Origin: Cryobacterium sp. SO2
GTDB lineage: Bacteria; Actinomycetota; Actinomycetes; Actinomycetales; Microbacteriaceae
Reading direction: 5' to 3'
NCBI RefSeq assembly: GCF_026151165.2
Contig: NZ_CP117849.1
Location: 3,534,001 to 3,598,000, forward strand
DNA length: 64,000 nucleotides
The notes beneath the pieces were generated by a model. That model worked only from the letters and a program-made list of their open reading frames with translations. It searched no databases and was not told the origin of the DNA. This document shows positions 35,219 to 43,448 of this stretch, one piece after another. Made by a program: the position numbers and the translations under genes. Numbering within the stretch: the first letter of the stretch is position 1; every line of letters begins with the position of its first letter.

Positions 35219-36067
35219 ATGACCCGAGAGACCGCCTCAGGCCCGATCGACGCCACCGTCGACGGACCGCACGGCCCCGTACCCGTGCGCCGGTATGCGC
35301 CGACCGGGACCACCGCGCGGCCGCCGATCGTCTGGGTGCACGGCGGTGGGTTCTTCAAGGGCGACCTCGACCTGCCCGAAACCCACGAGGTGGCCCGCGC
35401 CCTGGCCGCGGCCGGCTTCCCGGTCGTCACGGTGGACTACCGGCTGGCCACCGTCGGGCCCGGACTGGGGCGACGCGGGATCCGCTACCCGGTGCCGGTC
35501 GACGACGTGGTGGCGGTGCTGCGAGCCGTTCAGCTGGAGTACCCGGACGGGGTGATCCTCGGCGGTGCCAGCGCGGGCGCCTGCCTGGCGGCCGGGGCTG
35601 TGCTGCGGCTGGCCGCCGACGGAGCTCCGCCGATCTGCGGGGTGTTCCTCGCGTACGGTTTCTTCCACGCCAGCCTGCCGCCGCGCTCCCTCGAGGTGCT
35701 CGGGCGCCTGCGCGGCCGACGCAAGTACACCCATCTCCCCACGCTGCTGAACCTGACGAACCGCAACTATGCCGGCACCGCGGCCGCTCTGGCCGAACCG
35801 TTCGCGTTCCCGGGCGGGCATCCGCTGCACGCGTTTCCGCCGGCGCTCCTGCTGGATGCCGAGAGTGACTCCATGCGCGCCTCCGGCGAGCAGTTCGCCC
35901 GCGAACTGACGGCTGCCGCCGTTCCGGTGGAGTACCACGTGCTGCCCGGCACCGTTCACGCGTTCCTCAACCGGCCGCATGACCCCGGCTTCGGGCGGGC
36001 GATCGACCTGATCGGGGTGTGGGCCGCGGGAATAGCCGCCTCGGCGCATCCGTTGACCCAGGCGTGA
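35219..36067 (+). CDS. Alpha/beta-hydrolase fold-3 esterase
   Basis: 282 aa. Motifs of the hormone-sensitive-lipase group: WVHGGGFFKGDL (oxyanion), LGGASAGACLAAG (nucleophile Ser in GxSxG), LLDAESDSMRASG (acid) and PGTVHAFLNRP (histidine). It is soluble. TAGTCT (35207-35212) lies 6 nt before the ATG. It overlaps the next VOC gene by four bases (GTGA), so the two form a unit. The substrate is unknown. Confidence 0.88.
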   Translation: MTRETASGPIDATVDGPHGPVPVRRYAPTGTTARPPIVWVHGGGFFKGDLDLPETHEVARALAAAGFPVVTVDYRLATVGPGLGRRGIRYPVPVDDVVAVLRAVQLEYPDGVILGGASAGACLAAGAVLRLAADGAPPICGVFLAYGFFHASLPPRSLEVLGRLRGRRKYTHLPTLLNLTNRNYAGTAAALAEPFAFPGGHPLHAFPPALLLDAESDSMRASGEQFARELTAAAVPVEYHVLPGTVHAFLNRPHDPGFGRAIDLIGVWAAGIAASAHPLTQA

Positions 36068-36933
36068 CTCGATCAACTTCTGAACTGCTCGCCGCCGACA
36101 CCGGAATGGGCGCGGTGACTCTGCGCGTGGGCGACCTCGACGGCATGATCGCCTACTACCGCGACGCGGTGACCCTGACGCTGCTCAGCCACGACGGTCC
36201 GGTGGCCGTGCTCGGCCGGGGCACCACGCCGATCGTGATCCTGCAGCACGCCCCCGAACTGGCCGCCGCCGAACCGCGCGCCGCCGGGCTGTTCCACACC
36301 GCGATCCTCTTCGACACCCAGGCACAGCTCGCCGCGGCGGTGTACTCGGTGGCCACCAAGCACCCGGGCACCTTCACCGGCAGCGCTGACCACCTGGTGA
36401 GCCAGGCGTTCTACTTCACCGACCCCGAGGGCAACGGCATCGAGCTGTACTGGGACCGCGACCGCTCCCAGTGGAGCTGGAAGCACGGCCAGATCGAGAT
36501 GGCCACCCTGTACGTGGACCCCAACGCCTTCATCACCGAGCACCTCACCGACCAGGGCCTGAGCAACCCGTCGGCGGGCAACGCCGTGGTCGGCCATGTG
36601 CACCTGTCAGTGGGCGACGTCGCCACCGCGCGGGAGTTCTACGTGAACCGGCTCGGCTTCGAATCCACCGCCGAATTGGGCGACTCGGCCCTGTTCGTGT
36701 CGGCCGGCGGCTACCACCACCACATGGCCATGAACACCTGGAACAGCGCAGGCTCTGGCCGGCGTCGCCTGGCCCTGGGTCTCGGCCAGGTGGAGATCGT
36801 GCTGCCCGGCGCCGACGACCTCGGCCAGCTCGGCGAGCGGATGGCCCACTGCGGCGTGCAGACGCGCCACGACGGCCAGACGCTGGGCTTCGACGACCCC
36901 TGGGCGAACCAGATCCGGGTACGCACGGCGTAA
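36064..36933 (+). CDS. Two-module VOC (glyoxalase/extradiol dioxygenase) protein
   Basis: 289 aa, GTG start overlapping the esterase stop. Two vicinal-oxygen-chelate modules are visible. The first has VGDLDGMIAYYRDAV, LFHTAILF and DPEGNGIELYWD. The second has VGHVHLSVGDVATAREFYVNRLGF and GGYHHHMAMNTW. The layout resembles CatE-like catechol 2,3-dioxygenases of Bacillus type, which bind one metal with two His and one Glu. Pairing with an esterase would fit ring-cleavage or lactone breakdown. The activity is an inference. Confidence 0.82.
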   Translation: MTRSTSELLAADTGMGAVTLRVGDLDGMIAYYRDAVTLTLLSHDGPVAVLGRGTTPIVILQHAPELAAAEPRAAGLFHTAILFDTQAQLAAAVYSVATKHPGTFTGSADHLVSQAFYFTDPEGNGIELYWDRDRSQWSWKHGQIEMATLYVDPNAFITEHLTDQGLSNPSAGNAVVGHVHLSVGDVATAREFYVNRLGFESTAELGDSALFVSAGGYHHHMAMNTWNSAGSGRRRLALGLGQVEIVLPGADDLGQLGERMAHCGVQTRHDGQTLGFDDPWANQIRVRTA

Positions 36934-36952
36934 GCGCGAGGCTGCCGGCCGG

Positions 36953-37654
36953 TCAGCCGGCGGAACGGGAGCCGCGTGCGGCGCGCTTGGCACGCCGGGT
37001 GAGGCCGTGCACCGTGGCCTGGAACTCCTTGACACTGAGGGGACGCCCCGGCAGTTTGGGCCGGGTCTTCTCCGGCATCCGCAGCCCGTCGAGTACAAGG
37101 GAGAGCTGCCGGCGCCACTGGCCGGTGTACCCGCCGCCGAGGGTGCCCAGCGACCCGATCATGGTGACGAGCACGGCCAGGTCCATCGAGTCGACGTCTG
37201 GACGCAGATCGCCGTCTTTCTTGGCCTGCAGCACGAGGGATGCGATGAAGCTCTCGAACTCCACCGACGGGCGTGCCGTGGGATCGATGGTCGCCATCCG
37301 TTTGAGAATGGGCGGCAGCGACGGATCGGCGACCAGCCATTCGGCGAGGCGTTCGGTGTAGAGCACCACACCAGCCCAGGCGGTCGGCGCCGCTTCGATC
37401 TCGCCGCGCACGGCGAACAGCTCGGCCAGGGCGATGTCGTACAGGGCGCGCACCAGGTCGTCGCGGGTGGGGAAGTTGCGGTAGAGGGTGGCCACCCCCA
37501 CGTCGGCACGGCGGGCGATCTCCTCGAGGGACGCGTCGACACCGTGCTCGGCGATCAGGCTGCGGGCCTCGTCGATGAGTCGTTCGCGATTCTGCCGAGC
37601 ATCTCGGCGGCGCGGTTGGGACGCGTCCTGCGGAGGCCGTGCAGAGGTAGTCAT
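36953..37654 (-). CDS. TetR-family regulator divergent from the kyn operon
   Basis: 233 aa. The N-terminal helix-turn-helix is clear (ARSLIAEHGVDASLEEIARRADVGVATLYRNFPTRDDL in segments), followed by a helical ligand domain and a basic C-terminal tail (RRAKRAARGSRSAG). TAGAAT (complement 37662-37667) lies 7 nt before the ATG, so it is probably leaderless. It is divergent from kynA, which makes it the first candidate regulator of tryptophan breakdown. No clear palindrome was found in the 198-bp gap, so the link is positional only. Confidence 0.85.
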   Translation of the reverse strand: MTTSARPPQDASQPRRRDARQNRERLIDEARSLIAEHGVDASLEEIARRADVGVATLYRNFPTRDDLVRALYDIALAELFAVRGEIEAAPTAWAGVVLYTERLAEWLVADPSLPPILKRMATIDPTARPSVEFESFIASLVLQAKKDGDLRPDVDSMDLAVLVTMIGSLGTLGGGYTGQWRRQLSLVLDGLRMPEKTRPKLPGRPLSVKEFQATVHGLTRRAKRAARGSRSAG

Positions 37655-37852
37655 GGGGTTGATTCTAGATCCCCTTTCTCCGAGCCCGCGGAGGGAGGCC
37701 TCCTCGGCTGCTCAGGCCGGGCGAGACTGTCGGAGGCCCTGGCGTGTCGGGCCGCCGCGGGCGGGCGGTGTTGCGCGCCCGCCCCGCCAGCCCGCACAAT
37801 TCAGGAACGGTTCGAGGCGCGACGAGCGCCCCGCCGGAAAGGAATCCCGCCG

Positions 37853-38701
37853 ATGGAGAACAACACCCGCGATCTCGAAGCATCGATCGTCACCGACTTT
37901 CGGGAGCGGATGAGCTACGGCGGCTACCTGGACCTGAGCACCCTGCTCTCGGCGCAGAACCCCGTGAGCGCCCCGGAGCACCATGACGAATTGCTCTTCA
38001 TCATCCAGCACCAGACCACGGAGCTCTGGCTCAAGCTCGTGCTGCACGAGCTGCGCTCCGCCGCGGAGCACCTGCGGGCGGATCGCCTGCCGCCTGCCCT
38101 CAAGGGCATCGCCAGGGTCAAGCACATCCAGCGCACCCTCACCGAGCAGTGGTCGGTGCTCGCCACCCTCACCCCCACCGAATACGCCCAGTTCCGGGAT
38201 TTCCTCGGTAGCTCCTCCGGGTTCCAGTCCTACCAGTACCGGGCCGTGGAGTTCGTGCTCGGAAACAAGCATCCGCGCATGCTCCAGGTCTTCGCCGACG
38301 ACCCCGCGGCGCTCGCCCTGCTCACCGAGGTCTACCAGGCGCCGAGCATCTACGACGAGTTCCTGCGCTACCTGCACCGGCAGGGCTTCGCCATCCCGGC
38401 TGAGGTGCTCGAGCGGGACGTGACCGAGGCCTGGGTGCTGCACCCCGAGCTCGTGCATACCTTCCGTGGCATATACGAGAACGAGACCGAGAACTGGAAC
38501 GTCTACGAGGCCTGCGAGGAACTCGTCGACCTCGAGGACAACTTCCAGCTCTGGCGGTTCCGGCACCTCAAGACCGTGCAGCGCATCATCGGCATGAAGC
38601 CGGGCACCGGCGGGTCCAGCGGTGCCGGATTCCTGCAGAAGGCGCTCGACCTCACCTTCTTCCCCGAACTGTTCGCCGTGCGCACCGAGGTGGGCCGATG
38701 A
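37853..38701 (+). CDS. kynA: Tryptophan 2,3-dioxygenase
   Basis: 282 aa from the ATG at 37853 (AAAGGA upstream; CACAAT near 37795 may be the -10). This heme enzyme opens the indole ring of tryptophan to N-formylkynurenine. Motifs: MSYGGYLDLSTLLSAQ, HHDELLFIIQHQTTELWLKL (distal His region), SSSGFQSYQYRAVEF and WRFRHLKTVQRIIGMKPGTGGSSG (heme-ligand His). The start overlaps nothing; the end overlaps the amidohydrolase start by four bases, the first gene pair of a three-gene operon. Confidence 0.96.
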   Translation: MENNTRDLEASIVTDFRERMSYGGYLDLSTLLSAQNPVSAPEHHDELLFIIQHQTTELWLKLVLHELRSAAEHLRADRLPPALKGIARVKHIQRTLTEQWSVLATLTPTEYAQFRDFLGSSSGFQSYQYRAVEFVLGNKHPRMLQVFADDPAALALLTEVYQAPSIYDEFLRYLHRQGFAIPAEVLERDVTEAWVLHPELVHTFRGIYENETENWNVYEACEELVDLEDNFQLWRFRHLKTVQRIIGMKPGTGGSSGAGFLQKALDLTFFPELFAVRTEVGR

Positions 38702-39687
38702 CGGTGCTGCCCGCGTTCCTCGACGCGCATGTGCACCTCGCGCTGATCGACCCGGCCGCCCTCGCGGCCGGCGGCATCGGCCGGGTGCTGGACCTCGGCG
38801 GTTGGACGCCGACCGGAGCCTCCGTTTCTGCGGCCGGTTCCTCGGCGAGCTTCCCGGAGGCGCACTTTGCCGGCCAGTTCCTCGGCGCACCAGGCGGGTA
38901 CCCCAGCCGGCAGGCCTGGGCGCCGGACGGCAGCGCCTGTGCGGTCGGGTCGCCGGCGGAGGCGGCCGACGCCGTGGACCGGCAGGCCGCGGCCGGCGCA
39001 TCCGTGATCAAGGTGACGCTCAACTCCGCGGCCGGTCCCGTGCTCGCCGCCGACACCCTCGCCGCCATCGTGGCGGCGGCGCACGAGCGGATGCTGCCCG
39101 TCGCCGCCCACACCGAGGGCGCCGGCCAGGCCGCGGCCGCGTTCACCGCTGGGGTGGACCTGCTCGCGCACACCCCGTTCAGCGAGGCCCTGCCGGCCGA
39201 GTTGTTGGGCGCCATGGCCGGCCGACTGACCTGGATCAGCACCCTGGACATCCACGGCTGGGGGCGCTCCACCGCGGCCTTCCACGTCGCGAGCGACAAC
39301 CTGGCGCGGTTCCACGCCGTGGGCGGCCGCGTGCTCTACGGCACCGACCTGGGCAACGGTCCGCTGCCGGTGGGGCTCAACCGGCGCGAGATCGAGGCCC
39401 TGCTAGCCTGCGGGCTCTCCCCCGACGACGTGCTCGCCGCGCTCACGGCCGACGTGCCCGGCTATCCGGCCGGGCCGGCGCCCGCGACGCCCGCGACGGG
39501 CATCCGCCCCACCGGGCCGCACGGGGTTACCGTTATATCCGGTGACAGGCCCACCGACCCGCACGACCTGGCCGGCTTCACCGACTGGCTGCTCTCCGCC
39601 CAAATATTGCCCGCCACAGCACTGCCCGCGCACGTACTGCCCGCCCACTCACTCACCCGGCCCGACCCCGAGGACCTCAGATCATGA
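38698..39687 (+). CDS. Amidohydrolase-superfamily protein, possible N-formylkynurenine hydrolase
   Basis: 329 aa, ATGA overlaps on both sides with kynA and kynU. Amidohydrolase motifs: FLDAHVHLAL (HxH metal pair), SVIKVTLN (candidate bridging Lys), VAAHTEGAG (His), LLAHTPFSE (His) and LYGTDLGNGP (catalytic Asp). It is short for the superfamily, with a Pro/Ala-rich end. The pathway needs a formamidase between KynA and KynU, and no cyclase-type KynB or alpha/beta-hydrolase formamidase is present. Filling this step is therefore the simplest reading, but it is an inference from position. Confidence 0.78.
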   Translation: MTVLPAFLDAHVHLALIDPAALAAGGIGRVLDLGGWTPTGASVSAAGSSASFPEAHFAGQFLGAPGGYPSRQAWAPDGSACAVGSPAEAADAVDRQAAAGASVIKVTLNSAAGPVLAADTLAAIVAAAHERMLPVAAHTEGAGQAAAAFTAGVDLLAHTPFSEALPAELLGAMAGRLTWISTLDIHGWGRSTAAFHVASDNLARFHAVGGRVLYGTDLGNGPLPVGLNRREIEALLACGLSPDDVLAALTADVPGYPAGPAPATPATGIRPTGPHGVTVISGDRPTDPHDLAGFTDWLLSAQILPATALPAHVLPAHSLTRPDPEDLRS

Positions 39688-41003
39688 CCCAGCACGACAG
39701 CAGCGTTGCCGACGGCCTCGACGCCCACCTCGCCTTCGCGCGGCGGATGGACCGCATCGACGGCCTCGGCCACTACCGGCGCCGGTTCGTCGGCCTCGAC
39801 GAGACCTCAGCGGAGGCCGGCCCTGAGGCGCCGTCGATCGTCTACCTCGACGGCAATTCCCTCGGCCGACCCACCATCGCCAGCGTGGAGCGCATCACCG
39901 GATTCCTCGGCACCGCCTGGGGCACCCGGCTGATCCGCGGCTGGGACGACGAGTGGATGCAGCTGCCGCTGACCATCGGCGACGCCCTCGGCCGGGCCGC
40001 GCTCGGCGCCGCTCCCGGGCAGGTGTACATCGGCGATTCCACCACCGTCACCCTCTACAAGCTCGCCCGCGCCGCCGTGGACTCCCTGCCGGCTCGCAGT
40101 GAGATCGTGCTCGACACCGACAACTTCCCCACCGACCGCTACGTGCTCGCCGGCATCGCCGCCGAACGCGGCCTCACCCTGCGCTGGATCGAATCGAGCA
40201 CCACCGGCGGCGTCACCGTCGACCAGGTGCGCGCCGTCGTGGGCCCGCAGACCGCGCTCGTGGTGCTCAGCCACGTGGCCTACCGTTCCGGCTTCCTCGC
40301 CGACGTGCCCGCGATCACCGCCGCGGTGCACGAGGCCGGCGCGCTGGCGCTCTGGGACCTCTGCCACTCGGCCGGATCGGTTCCGGTGAACCTCGACCTC
40401 GACGGCGTCGACCTCGCCGTCGGCTGCAGTTACAAGTACCTCAACGGCGGCCCGGGCGCCCCCGCGTTCGGCTACGTGCGCGCGGAGCTGCAGCCCGACC
40501 TCTCCCAGCCGATCCAGGGCTGGATGGGCGCCGCGGACGTGTTCGCGATGGGGCCGGAGTACGTGCCGGCCGCGGGCATCCGCAGGTTTTTGAGCGGAAC
40601 CCCAGCGATCGTGGGCATGCTCGCCATGCAGGACACCATCGCCATGATCGACGAAGTGGGCATCGACCAGGTGCGTGCCAAGTCGGTGGCGCTCACCGAG
40701 TTCGCGCTCGAGCTGGTGGATGCTTGGCTGGTTCCGCTCGGCGTCACCGTGGCCTCCCCGCGCGAGCACACCCACCGCGGCGGCCACCTCACCGTGAACC
40801 ACCCGGCCATGCGGCAGGTCACCCGGATCCTCTGGGAGCACGACGTGATCCCCGACTTCCGCGCGCCGGAGGGCCTGCGGATCGGGCTGTCACCGCTGAG
40901 CACGAGCTTCGTGGAGACCTACGAGGGTGTCGCGGCCGTACGCGACGTGCTGCGCGGCATCCTGCTCGGCCAGGCCGGACTCGCCCCGGCTGCGGGCCTG
41001 TAG
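39684..41003 (+). CDS. kynU: Kynureninase
   Basis: 439 aa. This PLP enzyme cleaves kynurenine to anthranilate and alanine. Motifs: YLDGNSLGRPT at the start, DTDNFPTDRYV, LWDLCHSAGSVPV (Asp to the PLP nitrogen) and GCSYKYLNGGPGAPAF (Schiff-base Lys). FLSGTPAIVGM and RIGLSPLSTSF are also typical. It closes the operon, which therefore ends in anthranilate. The stop TAG is the first half of a TAGAAT -10 for purS. Confidence 0.96.
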   Translation: MTQHDSSVADGLDAHLAFARRMDRIDGLGHYRRRFVGLDETSAEAGPEAPSIVYLDGNSLGRPTIASVERITGFLGTAWGTRLIRGWDDEWMQLPLTIGDALGRAALGAAPGQVYIGDSTTVTLYKLARAAVDSLPARSEIVLDTDNFPTDRYVLAGIAAERGLTLRWIESSTTGGVTVDQVRAVVGPQTALVVLSHVAYRSGFLADVPAITAAVHEAGALALWDLCHSAGSVPVNLDLDGVDLAVGCSYKYLNGGPGAPAFGYVRAELQPDLSQPIQGWMGAADVFAMGPEYVPAAGIRRFLSGTPAIVGMLAMQDTIAMIDEVGIDQVRAKSVALTEFALELVDAWLVPLGVTVASPREHTHRGGHLTVNHPAMRQVTRILWEHDVIPDFRAPEGLRIGLSPLSTSFVETYEGVAAVRDVLRGILLGQAGLAPAAGL

Positions 41004-41006
41004 AAT
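41001..41006 (+). promoter_or_regulatory. -10 of purS overlapping the kynU stop
   Basis: TAGAAT with its first three bases being the kynU stop. The purS transcript would start near 41013, leaving a leader of about 30 nt with GGAGTGA before the ATG. Confidence 0.65.
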
Positions 41007-41043
41007 CGTCAGCATCCGCCCCCGACGTCTTACGGAGTGAGCC

Positions 41044-41310
41044 ATGCCAACCATCGTCGTAGAAGTTATGCCCAAGGCAGAACTGCTCGATCCCCAGGGC
41101 AAGGCCGTCGCCGGCGCCCTCCGCCGCCTCGGTAAGACCGAGATCACCGGCGTGCGCGTCGGCAAGCGGTTCGAACTCACCGTCGAGGGCCCCGCGGACG
41201 CCGCGCTGCTCGCCGAGGTGCAGGAACTCGCCGACACCGTTCTCTCCAACTCCGTGATCGAAGATGTCACTGGCATCTTCGTGCTCGAGGCCGCCGGGGA
41301 AACCCGCTGA
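41044..41310 (+). CDS. purS: FGAM synthetase subunit PurS
   Basis: 88 aa. This small subunit bridges PurQ and small PurL. It begins MPTIVVEVMPKAELLDPQGKAVAGAL and has GVRVGKRFEL. GGAGTGA precedes the ATG. The stop shares its last base with the purQ ATG (TGATG), so translation is coupled. Confidence 0.96.
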   Translation: MPTIVVEVMPKAELLDPQGKAVAGALRRLGKTEITGVRVGKRFELTVEGPADAALLAEVQELADTVLSNSVIEDVTGIFVLEAAGETR

Positions 41311-42008
41311 TGCGCATCGGCGTCGTCACCTTCCCGGGCTCGCTCGACGACCGCGACGCCCAGCGCGCCATCCGCCTGGCCGGCGCCACCCCGGTGGCCC
41401 TCTGGCACGGCGAGCACGACCTGCACGGCGTCGACGCGATCGTGCTGCCCGGCGGGTTCAGCTACGGCGACTACCTGCGCTGCGGCGCCATCGCCAGCCT
41501 CTCGCCGATCATGGCCGAGGTCATCGACGCCGCCAACAAGGGGATGCCCGTGCTCGGCATCTGCAACGGCTTCCAGATGCTCACCGAGGCGCACCTGCTC
41601 GAGGGCGGGCTCATCCGCAACGAGGCCGGTGCGTTCATCTGCCGCGACCAGCGCCTGCGCATCGAGAACAGCTCGACCGACTGGACGAACGGTTTCACCG
41701 CCAACCAGGAGATCACCATCCCGCTGAAGAACGGCGAGGGCGGCTTCATCGCCTCGACCGAGACCCTGGCCCGCCTCGAGGGTGAAGGCCGCGTCATCGC
41801 CCGCTACCTCGACGTGAACCCGAACGGCTCGCTCAACGACATCGCCGGCGTCACCAACGAGCGTGGCAACGTCGTGGGCCTGATGCCGCACCCCGAGCAC
41901 GCCGTTGAGCCCGGCTTCGGCCCCGACACCGCTGCCGCCATGCGCAGCGGCATCGACGGGCTTGCGTTCTTCACCTCGGTGATCGAGCGTTCGCTGGTCA
42001 ACGCGTAG
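41310..42008 (+). CDS. purQ: FGAM synthetase glutaminase subunit PurQ
   Basis: 232 aa class I glutamine amidotransferase that supplies ammonia to PurL. Motifs: GVVTFPGSLDDRDAQRA, LPGGFSYGDYLRCGA, the nucleophile Cys in LGICNGFQML, and the His/Glu pair in MPHPEHAVEPGFG. It is coupled to purS. purL is not in the same operon; it lies 1.4 kb on behind DUF1003 and DUF3817, with its own promoter. Confidence 0.97.
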   Translation: MRIGVVTFPGSLDDRDAQRAIRLAGATPVALWHGEHDLHGVDAIVLPGGFSYGDYLRCGAIASLSPIMAEVIDAANKGMPVLGICNGFQMLTEAHLLEGGLIRNEAGAFICRDQRLRIENSSTDWTNGFTANQEITIPLKNGEGGFIASTETLARLEGEGRVIARYLDVNPNGSLNDIAGVTNERGNVVGLMPHPEHAVEPGFGPDTAAAMRSGIDGLAFFTSVIERSLVNA

Positions 42009-42020
42009 GTTTTCCCCGGG

Positions 42021-42092
42021 CCGAGTTGCCCGGTTTCGGACGAGTTGCCCCGGTATGCCGGGGCAATTCGTCCGTCAAGGGGCACGTCGGCG
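42021..42092. repeat. Palindromic element family B, copy 2
   Basis: Outer arms CCGAGTTGCCC / GGGGCACGTCGG and inner arms GGACGAGTTGCCCCG / CGGGGCAATTCGTCC. It lies 13 bp after purQ, before the DUF1003 gene. Confidence 0.87.
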
Positions 42093-42139
42093 TTCGGGGC
42101 TGCTCGGCCCAGCCTCAGCCCGCGAACGTACACTGCAGC

Positions 42140-42610
42140 ATGACAACATCCCGGCCCGCCGAGCGCCCCACACCGCGCACGTGGCACCAGACCCACACCG
42201 ACTCGCTCAGCACCGGCGAGCGGGCCGCCGACGGCATGCGCAACTTCATGGGCAGCTGGCGTTTTGTCGGCGGATTCGTGCTCGTCATGGTGCTCTGGGC
42301 GATCGCCAACTCGGTCACAACCGGGTGGGACCCGTACCCCTTCATCCTGCTCAACCTGTTCCTCAGCATGCTGGCCGGGTTGCAGGGCGCGATCCTGCTC
42401 ATCGCCGCGAAACGCCAGGATGCGATCGCCGCCGCCCTCGCCCAGCACGACTTCGACACCGACACGTCGTCGAAGGCCGACCTCGAGGCGCTGCTGGAGA
42501 TCAACCGGCACCAGGTGGTGATGATCGAGGAACTGCGGGAGATCATGGCCCGGCTCACCCCGGGGGTGCCGGACGCACCCGACGCCCTGCAGCCGGCTCC
42601 GCACCGGTAG
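42140..42610 (+). CDS. DUF1003 membrane protein
   Basis: 156 aa. Two helices lie in FVGGFVLVMVLWAIANSV and FILLNLFLSMLAGLQGAILLIAAKRQD, the DUF1003 signature. A soluble helical end has HDFDTDTSSKADLEALLEINRHQ. The family's function is unknown; it is sometimes labelled cyclic-nucleotide-binding, without support here. TACACT (42129-42134) lies 5 nt before the ATG, so it is probably leaderless. Confidence 0.88.
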   Translation: MTTSRPAERPTPRTWHQTHTDSLSTGERAADGMRNFMGSWRFVGGFVLVMVLWAIANSVTTGWDPYPFILLNLFLSMLAGLQGAILLIAAKRQDAIAAALAQHDFDTDTSSKADLEALLEINRHQVVMIEELREIMARLTPGVPDAPDALQPAPHR

Positions 42611-42709
42611 CGCGCGCCGGGTTCCATCCTTCGACGGATGCTCCGCCCAGGAGGGCCTGACAGGCTGGAAGCTGACCTGCCCGCCGACCACGTCCAGGAG
42701 TTGTTCCCC

Positions 42710-43180
42710 GTGCCACCCCGTTTGCTCTACCGCACCCTCGCCATCGCCGAGTCCGTCACCTGGACCATCCTGATCGTGGGGATGCTGCTCAAGTACGTGT
42801 TCGCGCCCGGCGAGTTCGGTCACGGCGCCGTGCGGGTGGGCGGCTTCGTGCACGGGCTGGTGTTCCTGGCCTATGGGATCACCGCGGTGCTCGTGGGCGT
42901 GAACCAGCACTGGCGGCCCCGGCTGATGCTCGTTGCCGTGGCCACCGCCGTGGTGCCCTATGCCACGATCCCGTTCGACCGCTGGCTCGAGCGCCGCGAC
43001 CTGCTCGACGGCGGCTGGCGCCGTGTGGCCACGGACGACCCCCGCGATCACACGCTGGTGAGCCGGCTGCTGCGGTTCGGGCTCGCGCGGCCGGTGCTGC
43101 TCGCATCCGTGCTGGTGGTGGGCCTGGTCGCCGTCTTCACGACCCTGCTCGTGATGGGCCCGCCCGGCGGCGGCGCCTGA
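42710..43180 (+). CDS. DUF3817 membrane protein
   Basis: 156 aa from a GTG at 42710, with AGGAG nine bases upstream. Three or four helices are visible: ESVTWTILIVGMLLKYVF, VHGLVFLAYGITAVLVGV and LLASVLVVGLVAVFTTLLVM. ESxTWxxLLxGMxxKY is the DUF3817 start signature. Function unknown. It is in line with DUF1003 (100 bp gap) and may share its transcript. Confidence 0.85.
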   Translation: MPPRLLYRTLAIAESVTWTILIVGMLLKYVFAPGEFGHGAVRVGGFVHGLVFLAYGITAVLVGVNQHWRPRLMLVAVATAVVPYATIPFDRWLERRDLLDGGWRRVATDDPRDHTLVSRLLRFGLARPVLLASVLVVGLVAVFTTLLVMGPPGGGA

Positions 43181-43199
43181 GCGCTCCGCCCCGTCTCGT

Positions 43200-43341
43200 G
43201 ACTGGCCCGTTTCTGCTAGTGCGGGACCCCCGTCCGCTAGCGAAAATGGGCCAGCCATATCGTTCGCCCCGAGGAGCACGCCGAGACTGGCCCACTTTTG
43301 CTAGTGCGGCAGCTGGTTCAACTAGCGAAAGTGGGCCAGTC
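43200..43341. repeat. Palindromic element family C, copies 3 and 4
   Basis: Copies at 43200-43255 and 43284-43341. The second has ACTGGCCCACTTTTGCTAGT against ACTAGCGAAAGTGGGCCAGT, 20 bases per arm with two mismatches. They separate DUF3817 from the purL promoter. Confidence 0.88.
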
Positions 43342-43448
43342 AGGTTCTTCGGGGGCCCAGTGGCGGCAGCGGGATCGCCGCCGGAGTGCGGGGCCGCCGG
43401 GTAGACTTGCCCGGTCAAGCATCCGCTATCTCTGGGAGAACGCCACTC

